From Rhodamnia argentea (taxonomy: Eukaryota; Streptophyta; Magnoliopsida; Myrtales; Myrtaceae), in NCBI RefSeq assembly GCF_020921035.1, contig NC_063158.1, positions 6,616,001 through 6,680,000 on the forward strand: DNA of 64,000 bases, written 5' to 3'. The translations under genes and the position numbers were made by a program. Shown in pieces: positions 24,401 through 36,064 of this stretch. The notes under the pieces were generated by a model. The model had not been told where the DNA came from and ran no database searches. It worked only from the letters and a program-made list of their open reading frames with translations. Numbering within the stretch: position 1 is the stretch's first letter; every line of letters starts with the position of its first letter.

Positions 24401-25131
24401 TGACGTAAAAACGAATAATTTTTGTCGTCTTAGCGCATGCAACATTCCTCGAACGGGGCATAATTTCTCTCATTTTACGCCTTAGCTAGGTTAAGGCCAC
24501 ACTAACCACTCCTTTTCTTAATTTGTCTCAAGGTTGTGAAGGTGGCCAATAGGATCCATACCATACCACAACCAAGATTTTTCCCAATAAAAAGTGTAGA
24601 TATGAATCGGATACGATAAGCAATTGTCTAACACGATCAATGGATGCCATAAAACCTCAATAATGCTCCAAATGCACTTTATTCTTAAATTGCTTCATTC
24701 ATGTAAGAGACTAGGGTTTCATGGAAAAGATGTTATGCTGCAACATCCACCATCAAATCTTCAAATCCCTCCTCCTCTTGCCATACACGTCCCAAACCCT
24801 AATTTCTTGTGGCCTATGGTAGGTGGCTTTTCCTTCTTCTTTTATAATTTTTGTTGGGTGTCGTTTAGGGTTGGGACATGTATGATGGGTGATAAGTGGA
24901 CAGAGACCTCCACCCATAGGTTTCAACATTATTTATTTTAACTCGTTCATTCATTTGCCTAACTTTGTTTATGAATGGAGTTGAATTATAATACATGGTA
25001 AAAGCTAAAAGGCAGACACGAAAGGGTTGTCTTGATTCGAGCATGCCTAGATCCTAATTTATTAAATCGAACTTTTGTGACTCTGGAGTGGAATTAGTTA
25101 GGTTGATGTATTTGGTCATGTACAGAGACAC
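24401..25131. other. intergenic DNA, no gene seen
   Basis: An open frame at 24624-24941 has a Phe/Leu-rich tail and no family similarity. Nothing else is supported. Confidence 0.45.
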
Positions 25132-25505
25132 GGGAAAATTATCAAAAAAGTCCTAAATATTTTGATAACTTGCCAATTCAGTTCTAAACCTTTTAATTAA
25201 TTATTTCAATTTAGTCCTAAACATTTTACCAATTTAGTCCTAAACTTTTCAATGGTGTCAATTTAGTCATAAGTATTTGGAAGCTATGCTAATTAAGTCC
25301 TAAATCTTTCGAAGTTTTTTCATTTTAGTCTTGAACTTATTATTTGAGTAACCGACCGAAAGGACTAAATTAGCAATTCGTTAAAAAATTTAGGATTAAA
25401 TTGATATAATTTAAAATTTTAGGATTGAATTGGCAGGTTGTCAAAAGGTTTAGGACCGAATTGACCCAATCGCAATAAATTTAGGACTTTTTAGACAATT
25501 TTCCC
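25132..25505. mobile_element. foldback-like family A element, short form
   Basis: Almost wholly palindromic: the left end GGGAAAATTATCAAAAAAGT and the reverse complement of the right end GGGAAAATTGTCTAAAAAGT match closely, and both arms repeat 'TTTAGTCCTAAA' motifs. The flanks ACAGAGACAC (25122-25131) and ACGGAAACAC (25506-25515) agree at 8 of 10 bases, a possible decayed 10-bp target duplication. Confidence 0.75.
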
Positions 25506-26028
25506 ACGGAAACACTCTTGAAGACAAAAATCACCTTGTCTGAGGAAGTGATTCATGCACCTGCATGCTTCCGATGATGTGGAATCCATCGTAAAAGAAA
25601 TGAATTACAGCCTTCGCTAACCTCGTCTGTCAGATGAGACGCAAGCTGAAATGGAGGTAAATGGCATAGACACGAGATTATTTGCACTTGATCGTTCAAA
25701 GGATTCGAATCTGCATTCGTTATCATCTGATGCACACACACGACCTGTCATTAAAGTAGGCCGATAGGATACAGAAAGTATTTTGTTCATAAGAAACGCC
25801 ACGTATAAGTGACGCAACCAAATCTATATATAAGGCCACAGTTGATTTCCTTTTGTGATTCACGTTCGCTTTACTAAGGTACGATTGGCATGCTCACCCT
25901 TATAGCATTTTGTATCATAAGCATAGGATGATAGGATATATTCTCCTTACTGTTAAGCAATTTTTTTTTCATTTTTATACCTAGCCGAAAAAAAGAAAAA
26001 GCGATAATTATAATTGCGATATATACTA
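25506..26028. other. intergenic DNA, no gene seen
   Basis: Short frames without domains; no repeat recognised. Confidence 0.45.
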
Positions 26029-26580
26029 GGGATGAGCAAATCGGACCGTCCGGACCGGACCAGTGGTCTAGAGGGAGCGGTCCGGTTCCCGGTTCTAGGG
26101 TCCGCCAGGACCGGACCGATCAATTTTTTTTTTTTTATCAAGAAAACTCCATGCACATGTGCATGGAGTTTTCTCGATCTTGCCTTTTTAGTCCCCAAAT
26201 GAAATCCCCATCTCAATCTTGCCTCAGCTAGTTCTTGGGCTGTTTTTTACCCGAAGGGAGATCGTTTCTGCTTGAATCCCATGTGCATTTGGAAAACAAT
26301 CTTGCAAAAAGTTCTCAGCTTTTCCTTGAAAGATCCGTTTCGGGAAATGAACTCGAAATTTTTTTATGTCCAACCTCTATATTTGCTGGATCGGGACCAT
26401 CCAGGAATAGTGCATTTTTTTTTTTGGCAAGAGTCCGATCCAATGGAATAGCCTGGGAATCGGACCGGACTAGTGGTCCGATTCCCGGTTCCAAAAAAAT
26501 TGAGAACCGGAACCACCGGTCCAGTTCTTGGCTCTTGAGGGGAACCGGACCGGACCGGACCGGAAACAAATCACCCTTAA
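26029..26580. mobile_element. GGACCGG-rich inverted-repeat element, copy 1
   Basis: Begins TAGGGATGAGCAAATCGG, and the reverse complement of the end reads TAAGGGTGATTTGTTTCCGG. Multiple CCGGACCGG runs occur near both ends. The middle holds the perfect palindrome listed separately. No open frame of note. It looks like a non-autonomous DNA element related to the copy near 48.25 kb. Confidence 0.65.
26141..26174. repeat. perfect 34-bp palindrome
   Basis: The arm AGAAAACTCCATGCACA is followed at once by its exact reverse complement with no loop, next to a T run. It could extrude a cruciform, or form a hairpin if transcribed. It lies inside the GGACCGG-rich element. Confidence 0.95.
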
Positions 26581-26930
26581 TAGATACAGCTAGCTCACTT
26601 TTATTGGGGGGAAAATCTCGTGGTTAATTAATTTGGAATTTAGCTAAATATAGCGTCCATGGTCAATTTATATTGGGATTATGTTAATTGCCATATATAG
26701 AGCCCGCTTAATTATGTGGAATATTGTTTTTTTTTAATCGAATATGTGGGCTTAAATTGAGGCTAAAAGAGCATAATTAATTAGAGTAATTGCTCTCTAA
26801 TAAGCTGCTTGAGCTTTATCTTCTTATTTGAGGGTAACTCAACTCTCTCTATTCGAACAAAAAAGAGAAACTCTCTCTACACGACATCACGGTGAGCAAA
26901 AACAAGTGTATTGTCACTGGAAATACCAAG
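26581..26930. other. intergenic DNA, no gene seen
   Basis: AT-rich, with no coding potential recognised. The last 10 bases are the left target duplication of the next element. Confidence 0.5.
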
Positions 26931-27372
26931 GAGAGAGTTACCAAAAATATTCTACACCTATTACAATTTAGTCCTGAATATTTTGTATTTGTGTCAATTT
27001 AGTCCATCCGACCAATTTTGGATGGCCGGCATTGACGTGGATTTTTTTAATAATATTTTGAATTTTTATTTTTTCTTTATTTCTTTTCTTTAGTGTTTCT
27101 TTTGCCCTCCACTTAGGGTGGGCGAGGGTCGGCCGGCCTCTCCGGCCCTAAGTCTAGGGAAAAAATAAAAAAATAAAGAAAAATCAAAAAATTATTGAAA
27201 TATTATTTAAAAAATTCTACATCAAGCATCGGCAAGCCAAAATTAGGCGGATGGACTGAAATGACACAAATACAAAAAGTTTAAGATTGAATTGATAAAA
27301 AAAAAAATTAATATTGAATTGACATAATTATAATAAATTTAGGATTTTTTTTTTTTTTAATTCTTCACTCCC
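26931..27372. mobile_element. family A element with a perfect 10-bp target duplication
   Basis: Flanked by the direct repeat AAATACCAAG at 26921-26930 and 27373-27382. Arms carry the same 'TCAATTTAGTCCxxxx' and 'AAATTTAGGATT' motifs in inverted orientation, around a GC-rich core near 27110-27150. A 9-11 bp duplication is typical of Mutator-like elements. No transposase is present. Confidence 0.8.
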
Positions 27373-30300
27373 AAATACCAAGAAAGAAGAAGTGGGCAGA
27401 CAATTACGATTTGCCGAGGCAGATCACATCAGGGGCCGCACACGAACTTGGATTTAGCGACGGCAAGTACATGTGTGCTGGGCTTTGCTGTCCATTCTCC
27501 AGACACCGCCAAGCAGGGCTTTCAAGTGGCTCTCCGATCTCCCCCCCCACCACCACCACTTGAGAGCATCGACGGCGGTTCGAACGTCGAAAGGGGCACC
27601 GAAAGCGATGGATTGGTGGTCCTCTTCTTCTCCAATTCCATCCAATAATTCGCTTCACCGGTCTGATTAACCACGCCATCTCCGACCCCCTTCTAAGCTC
27701 GTGCTCAGCTGCTGCTCAATTCTAAAGTTACATTGAAAGATTCAAAAGTCTAGACGTTCCGTTTTGAGTCGTTCCGTTCAGTCACCCTGTCACTTTTTTT
27801 TTCATGTCCGATGAAGAGTTACTGTAACGACCTCGGGCTAAATCTGAAAATAATATATTTCTCCCTCACGGGGCCCAAGCCCACGAAGGAGGGGGTTTCT
27901 TGTCTGGTTTGGCCCTTCGACGAGACGAAAAGAGGCGTCGGAAACTTGCCGTGAGAGGCCGACACGTGTCGCCGTGCCCGAAGTCAATTTGGAGCCGACG
28001 GTTCCTCCGTGATTCACGAGTCATGACCACCTCATGGTGAGAAAAAATCAGACTCCCATGTTTTTTTCTGCGGATCCAACTTTCACTCTGGCCTCAAATT
28101 TCTCTACCCACGCATCCAAAAATTCTTTGAAACTGTCAATCTCATGGCCACCTAGAGATTCAATAGCGGCCCCCCGACGTCGGTGATTTCGAAGAGGACA
28201 GTGGCAATTTGTAGACGTGTTGGCAGATTTTGGACTGAAGTGTAAGCTTGAAAAAAAAAAAATTTACACGAAAAAAGTTCGGGTCAGAATTGAGATCGGA
28301 CTTGAAGTTGGGGATTTTTCTAGTGGATTAGTCCTCGTAATAATGCAATTGTTTTCTAGGTCAACAATCGATGGGTCTTCACCTATGATGGTGCAAGAAG
28401 ATTTGTCGGTCAGCCATGACCGCGAGCCGACGTAGCCCTTTCCTCTTACGAGGCTTTCGTGTTCGTGACATGTCTCTCTCATCGCCGCGGTCGCAATCAA
28501 GTCGCCATTATTGGGGCTTTGGTGCGTATAGGAATAATATAACCTAGACTTTTTGAGAACAAACCAAAGGCCCGTCTTAAGAATTTGGTCCTTGTGGACA
28601 TACGATGATTCGCGAGTTTAGGGCACATCTCGACCTCAATAGCGAGGTTGCGTCCTACCCCGGGGGGGGGGCGTCGTTTCGAATCGTACATGCTATGCCT
28701 TGATACTCAGCTTTGAAACGAGCATAAGAAAGGCAGTTCCCGCCATTCAATTTTCTCTTGCAAAATTTCATCTTTATTGAAGAATGTTAGCTCGCGGAAA
28801 TCTTTTGCTAGTCTCCCATCCATGGCCCCCATTTGCATGGTCCACCCACATGCACAATCATTGCCAAAATATATCCCAAATAACATACATATACGATATT
28901 ATAATCTTTGTTGTCTTATTTAGCTCGGAAAACTCGATCAATACTTTTGTAAAAAGCACAAACTTTACCTCTAATTCAATTTTGACCCCTTTTTTTGTCT
29001 CACAAAAAAAAAAGTCGACTTTAAGTTGGGTCACAATTCCGACTCAAGTTTTTTTTTTTTAATCTCGTAAAAAAAGTATCAATTTAGCTTGGGCCTCAAT
29101 TATGGCCCTAATTTCGTCTCATAAAAAGACATTCACTTTCAGTGACTCTCAAATTTAATCCTTGTAAATTTGTTGACAAATTCACATAAATCGACACATC
29201 GAATCTTTAATGGTAAACTTGACAGGGGCCAGATTTAGATGCCAGCTCAAAGTGGGTATTTTTTATGAGAGGAAGAAATTTTGTGCTATCTAAGGAAATT
29301 AGGTCCCCATAAATATTGGTAGGATGGATTCGTAATTTCGGGGATTTCAAGGGGTCGGAGAGAAAAAAAAAATCGAGGTCAAAGCCCACCCCACCATCAC
29401 CAGGTCCAAGACAAAGCTGGAATTATTGGGAGAAGCCCAATGGAGTTCACGGCCCTCGGACCGCCACGCTTCGCCGGTTGCCCCACGACACGTGTACTTG
29501 GGGATTGACGGACCGGTCCCTGTCCCTGAAATCGATGTCAGGAATCAGGATATACGAGAACCAACTCTCATTGGTTGGCGTGTCGAAGGGAATAGAATGG
29601 CTGCCCACGTGTCGGTTCGTGATTGGCGGAATATCCCCCGTAATTATTTAGTTCGTCATTTTCCGGGCCTAATCATTTCGTTTCCCGAAATAATCCACTA
29701 TTTGCCTGCAAATTTTTTTATTAATTAATCCTAATGTCATGCGCGTGATCTCTTAATAGTTTTCACGTGCATAACCACGCTTGGCTCGTGAGCCGTCACG
29801 GCCCCGTGTTGGTAGTTGATTGTCTAATCAACTTTGACAACTTCACCTTGCGTCTTTTAGAAATTTATACTATTTTACGACCGTGTAATTTAATATTTAA
29901 ATATTTCGATTCTCTTTCTCGTTAGATTTTATTTTGATTTTATGTGAATTTTTCATAGAATTACTGTCAAATTTTTTAAAATTTTAATTTATTAAATATT
30001 ATTGAAACTTATTTAGCATTCAAAACACTTTATAAATTTCATAACAAATTGGAGCGGATCAATTGCTTGAAGCTTGCAGTAAAAGTTGTGGGATAGGAGA
30101 AATGGAGCCCTCCCATTTTCGTTCACGAACATGAAAACAAAAAGGCAAAAAAAAGGGGGCATTTTTATAAAGTCCACCGGCCATCCCGTCCACCAAACTA
30201 GTAGTCCAAATCATAGGAATGGTACCTAACCATCCTACATATAAATGTAATGCCTGCTTTTGCTTCAACTTGTTCCAAATTTCAAAAAGGTTTTTTTTTA

Positions 30301-31121
30301 TTATTATCGGTTATATCTCTAATTCTCATATTTCCGACATTATTATTTCATCCGTATTTATTTATGTATATACGTATGAATATACTCATATCAAAATCAA
30401 AGGATCCAGTTGATGGGGTTGAGAGATTTTCAGCTCTGGACCACGGCGATCATAGAGAGAGAGGGTCCCCACATCATATGATCAAAGATAGAATCGATTA
30501 TTGTTATTATTAATATTATGATAAAAATATGTGTAGGTCGGGAGATTACTGAATAAAACAACAATCAACAAGTTGGACTGCCCATGATGTGCCATATCTC
30601 CTCCTCTCTCTTTTTTATGTCATCTTCTTGTTGCCCACCTCATTTGGTCGCCACCTTAATTATTGTCACCTTTTGTTAGTCTCAAATGTTAAAAGAGTCT
30701 GGAATCTATAATGCCGTTGTTACATAAAATACTGCTAGTTAATCTCCGTTTATTTCGTGAAAAATAATTGATTTGAAAAGTACTTTCTTAAATTAAAAAA
30801 ATCGTATGTATCACTTGAAGTAATTAAGTCAATGAAAGATATCTTCGTTATCAAAGTTAAGAATAATTCCAATAAGTGAAGTTGAGAAATTTATATATAT
30901 TTTGGTATATCCAGAAAAGGGTACGCAAAGTCTATTTGCTTTATTAAAAGACTAACTAAGGTAATAAAATAAATATAACATCTAATATAATCAATCCCGA
31001 ATCGACTAAATAAAGTAATATTGCTAACAATCAACAACAATTTATGTCGACACATTTTCGTGGATGAAAAAAATATTTTTTTCATTTATTCATTTTTGCA
31101 AACGATAAAAGTGGATCGTTT
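27373..31121. other. gene-poor region
   Basis: No gene is supported. Frames at 27404-27679, 28217-28435, 29316-29728 and 30219-30513 have no family similarity. Notable points: a G run near 28663-28671, and four CACGTG hexamers at 27963, 29489, 29606 and 29764. The area near 27.9-29.8 kb is richer in GC than its surroundings and might be relic promoter or gene DNA. Confidence 0.4.
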
Positions 31122-31129
31122 TTTGAAAA

Positions 31130-31705
31130 TGGTTAATATCACAAAAAATCTCAAACTGATACACTTGTGATAAATTTATCTAAAATTATTTTTTTTTACA
31201 ATCAAAAACTCCAAACCGATACATCTGTAACAAATTTATCTCAAACTATTTTTTTTACCATAAAAAATCCCAAAACGGTACGCATATGACAAATTTACCC
31301 TAAACTATTTTTTTGACCACCAAAAACCTCAAACTAATACACATATGATAAATTTACCCTTTGTTAGTTTCTATTAAATTGGGTTAATACTACCAAAAAT
31401 GCCAAACCAATACATCTCTGACAAATAAAGAGTAAAAATTTCATACTAGTACATCTGTCAACTGTCGTATGTTATTTAACTCAACAATTTGATGGTAAAA
31501 TTCAACGAAAAACTAACAGAGGATAAATTTATTACAAATATACCGGTTTGGGATAAATTTACTTTAAGTGTATCAATTTGGGGTTTTTGGCGAGCCAAAA
31601 AAAAATTATAGTAAATTTATCACATGTGTACCAATTTGAGGTTTTTTATAGTAAAACAAATAGTTTGTGGTAAATTCATTTTATAACTTGAGTTTTTTCG
31701 TGGTA
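31130..31705. mobile_element. AATATCAC-type TIR element, copy 1, with 60-bp tandem units
   Basis: The left end TGGTTAATATCACAAAAAAT and the reverse complement of the right end (TACCACGAAAAAACTCAAGTT region) form inverted repeats. Direct 8-bp flanks TTTGAAAA lie at 31122-31129 and 31706-31713. Inside, about four tandem units of ~60 bp each contain 'AAACTxxTACA..TGT..AAATTTAxCxxAAACTATTTTTTT'. Non-coding. Confidence 0.75.
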
Positions 31706-31713
31706 TTTGAAAA

Positions 31714-33610
31714 AGAGAAAGATGCTAAAGACTGCCTCTCTGGCACTTGTTAAGTTATAGTAAATGGGTCTCATGAATTTTAGAATTTACTGTTTGAAAT
31801 AATCGAAATAAGCGACTAAGTACATCGCATAACAGATCCGTCATTCTCTAACAGACGTGAGTAGTTTCCTCTACTCGTAACATTGTAGTTCATTATGGCT
31901 AGTAATTTTTCATCATCAGCAGTTCCTTTTTTTCGTACTTCGTGACTTGACGATGGACTCCCTTAGTAGTCAACATCCAATATTATAATTTCCCTCTACA
32001 TGTCATAGAATATAGTTTTTATTCTTAGTAATTATACATCCAATAACGAAATTTGTCTAAAGCTATTGTAATTTCAACTGCGCGTATAGTTAGTACTTTC
32101 CTTTTCCGCATAATGATTTTAACTATAGAGTTCGTAACATGAGATTTGCAATTAACCGATAGTGCAAGGACATACCCTAAATTTCGCAAGAGACAAAAAA
32201 TTATAATCATCAATTGACCTCGATAATCATCCTATAAGTCCATATAAATGATAAATGGAGTCTCTACCGCCCCGCTTAAAGAACTAAATATGAAACTTCA
32301 TACCCCGAGAGATAGTAAATTACCCGGTAAGCAATCTAAATTTATTGGAACTCTCTCTTTTGTATCCCGAGTAAATTTACCTAATGATCGTGACATTGGT
32401 TTCAAGTTCATAAGTCTATGGAGCTTATCTTTAAGTTATAATCCCCATTTGTTGTAAATTTTCTTAATTAACGGTGAAATTTACAATCATGCTTTAGTAA
32501 ATTGCGTTAAAAGTCTACAAGTGTCGCTTAACCGATTATCTGTTGCATTTTTTTAACATGTAAATCAGTGTCCCAAAAGTACTTGGCACCTCAAGAAAAG
32601 AGTTTGTTATTTTTAATGTAATGCAATAGTTCAACAAAATACTCGTTAACAAAATGATTTTTAAAATTGATCGGACGAACGAGATATTTTGCCTTTGGAT
32701 TCAATGGCCTGTGTTTGCTGTGTTTGATTTGGCTTTTTTGAAAAGTCTTTGAGAAAATGCAATGACTTTAGATTAAGGTATTTTTTCGAAATACAAATAG
32801 TGTTTAGTAAATTGTAATTTGAAAGTGCATCTGTAAACTATTTTGGTTTGGTATTTCAAAAAATCACACTTTAGAAAGCATTTTTTTTTCCGAAAAAAGA
32901 AAACTCAAAACTAGCAAAGGACTCGGCGGTCGGCGAGACTTCGGCAACGCCCAATGTGGTTGCCGGCAAGCCAAATCTGGCTCCGACAACGTTGTTTGAG
33001 GTCCAAAAAGTTTAAAGCTCGTAGTCTCTTGAGAAAGTAGTTCCCAAACGGAACTCTCATCCATAGGGTGTGCAAAAGAATCGAGAACCTTCCGGACCGA
33101 CCTAGAATCGGGTGTGGCATTGTCCATCCGCCCACTAGAATCGAACCTATCTCGCTTGTCGGTCGTCTTGTTTCATCTATACCTCCGTCACTTCAACTCT
33201 CTCAAGCAACTCCCTCGTACTCTTTGTTGCTCGACTCTCAACTCCCATCGACTCACGGTCATGCCTTCCTCTCTCACTCTCTATCGCCTCCTTGTGCTTT
33301 AAGTTGGAACCTCTAATTGCTTTCATTTGCCCCATTTCAGTTTCTTAAATTACAATTTGGGCATATTCAAAGTGTTTTTTTTTTTTTTGCTGACAAAAAA
33401 AAAAAGAAACTTGATGGGACCGGTTCATGACTTGTTAGGAAAAAACAAGCCACTAATGCGTGAAGTTTGGTAGGACTAGTTCCATGGACCCATCCTAAGT
33501 AAACAAGCTACTAATCACATGAAATCAATGGGCAGTTCCCGCTTTTAATTTTTCAGAACCTGTTATTAGTGGGTGATTTTCAGTGCCATGGTGGGACCCG
33601 ATCAGTGCTA

Positions 33611-33651
<41 letters not shown>

Positions 33652-34600
33652 TTCCGAGGGAAAAAAATTAAAATAAAATTCAGGAAGACAACAAAACATA
33701 AACAGAGAGATGCGCCTCCTCATCTGCCCAATCACAGTCACCTCGTGACTTGCGGCCCATTTTAATTTACCGTTTTGTCCGATGCCGCGCCGTCATGGGT
33801 AAGCGGCGCGGCTCAAGCCGGTATGCCCCATTTGAAAAATTCAATTTACGAAAGTAAATTGATAGGGGGAAAAAAAAAACTAACTCTCTTTTCAAAGTGG
33901 AAAAAAAAATTAAAATAAAAGAGAAACTCGATCATACAAAAAAAAAAAAAAACATTTTGAAGTGAGAAATTTGAAAAATGAAATTTCAACTTGACGACCA
34001 TAAAGTGAATATGAATTGCATTCCGGACAAGAATCCAATTTGCGGCAAAAGCAATTAAAGTCTAAAATTTATCAAATAAATTTCCAAAATCTCATTCGAA
34101 TGGATAAAAATTTTAATTTCTCGAATCGAAAGCTAGTTAAATTGCAGCTAATGACGTATTTCGAGAATTCAATTGGGCTCACTCCTTTTTTAAGCTTGAC
34201 GGACTATCCTTACCTCGGTGGACTTAAGATAGGAGTAAGCAAGGTATAAGATTCTGCAACTTTATAATTACAATTGATCCAGATAGTAAATCGAATCTCA
34301 ACTTAATATTATCGTCACAAAAATCTTGGATCAATTAATATCACGTCATAATTACTCGATGGGTTAGGAAACAAAAGATTCGACTATAATTATAGTTAAG
34401 CCGAAGAGAAGAAAGTTAAAAGATAAGACTGACAAAAAAAAAAAAAAAGGATTTCACCGTGGGGTGGAAATTCAGAATGTCTATGTACGAGGTAGAATTT
34501 GTGAAGGTAATTCCAGCATCTGTTTGATTTTTTAGGAAGGAAATAATCTTGAAGTACGAAAACGGCAAAGCGAAGGCCCATTCCAAATTTGGAAGAGTAG
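31714..34600. other. gene-poor region with simple repeats
   Basis: No gene is supported. The segment 32690-33390 shows T-rich ends and may be another degraded element. A frame at 33068-33316 is not recognised. Several A runs occur near 33869-33953 and 34435-34448. Confidence 0.4.
33612..33652. repeat. (AT)n microsatellite
   Basis: Uninterrupted TA dinucleotides for about 30 bases, ending in ACACATATAT. Likely polymorphic in length. Confidence 0.95.
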
Positions 34601-34609
34601 ATTTTTTTT

Positions 34610-36064
34610 TTTATTTTTTATATCTCGCGCTGTTCATCTTCCTCCGTGTCTTGACCCAAAAAAAGAGAAAAAAATCTTCCTCTGTGTCGTCTCTTTCCTT
34701 GCTGCGTCTCCGACGAATGCCACTGCCAAAAACCCTCTCAAAGTCCTCGCCTGGACACTCTCCGATTGCTCAAGCCGAAGCCGACGCCGACACACTGTCG
34801 CTGATCCTCGGAGTCTCCGAATCTACTTCGTTCCTTCTCCACAGTTTGTTATTTTTTCTGGGTTTGTGGAAATACATTGGAAGCTTCGAGTGGAGTGAGG
34901 TATTTTTGCCCGCGTAGGTATCTGACTGCGTAGTTGCAGCGTTTTTTTTTTATTGAGCTGGGTTTTTGGAGGCTTTCCAGCTTTTCTCCTTCTGATTTGC
35001 TCTAAAGTTTGCTCTTTTGCTCGAGTTCTTGGAAAATCTGGCTTTGGAGGGAAGCTTGGCTTCTCAAATTTTCGAAACTTAGTTTGCTTGCGAGCATTTT
35101 GGGAAGTTAAATCGCTTCGTGTTAGGTGAGTTTTTGCCGGATCTTGCAGTTTTCTTCGTGTCTGGCCTTGTAGAGTGGATTTTTTTCTGTCGTATGATGT
35201 CTTGTTCTGTTCTCTGTCCTCTTTAATTTAAGGGTGAACTGATACTGACGTAAAGGACTAAAGGTTGCATCTGGGACGGTAACCTGGTTTGTTGCTCTGT
35301 TATTAAGATAGTGGTAAGTTAGTCGAGCAAATACATGTCATAATGGCCTCAGCACTTTTTCCTATATTGCTCTATGACTGAGGCACGCAGAAGCTGGTAG
35401 AGTTTGAAACTGTTAAAGGGGAAATTGTGGGAACAGCATTCTACTTTGCATTTTGTTTGCACGTTGTTTAATTTGTTAGATATCAACAAGGGTAGTTTTA
35501 ACTCATCGAATTTACTAAACAGATTGTGTTCTTCAGTTTTCTGCAGAAATTGCGAAGTCTTTTTGGGAATGAAGTTCAATTGAAAAGAACTTAATGTGTT
35601 ATGGCTGGATTCCATGTGCCTAGATAACTTTAAGTTGATTTAAAGTTGCTAGTTAAGGTAGAATTATCATCTGTAAGAAGTGAAGGTAGGTGTGTGACAA
35701 CGTTGAGATTCGACAACTCAATTAGAACATGGTGTTGTTTGTTATCATGTTCTCCAGTTAACTTTCTAATGTTCATTCTTTCCAGTTCCTATATTTTAGG
35801 CCGATTATTGGGTTTTGCAGGGTTTGATTTTCTGCATATGTTTGTTCCTCCACTACTGAAAATATGTGGTGTTGTTCTTCGATCTTGAAGACCTTATTTT
35901 GGTTACCTTAAAGTACTTTACTAATGATGCACTTCATCCTTATTTGCCAGGTGAACCCTCGACTCTTCAAGTGAAACAGAATTAGATAACTACTGAGTTC
36001 AACTTTATTATCACTAGGGATTCTTTGCTTGAAAAGAAATGTGGCCAGCCTGTATTTTGCTGTA
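34610..36064 (+). other. 5' leader of the protein-1589 gene
   Basis: Pyrimidine-rich DNA from about 34.6 kb, followed by T-rich sequence with several possible donors, leads to the short first coding exon at 36065. Frames such as 34549-34917 give low-complexity products, and I treat them as non-coding leader with at least one intron. Transcript ends are not resolved. Confidence 0.45.

Noticed and set aside
27404-27679. Overlapping frames on both strands around 27.5 kb
   Set aside because: They arise from a GC-rich stretch with a CCACCACCACC run; no domain and no consistent splice sites.
34549-34917. 122-codon plus-strand frame before the protein-1589 gene
   Set aside because: Low-complexity Ser/Leu-rich product in a pyrimidine-rich leader; better explained as 5' UTR.
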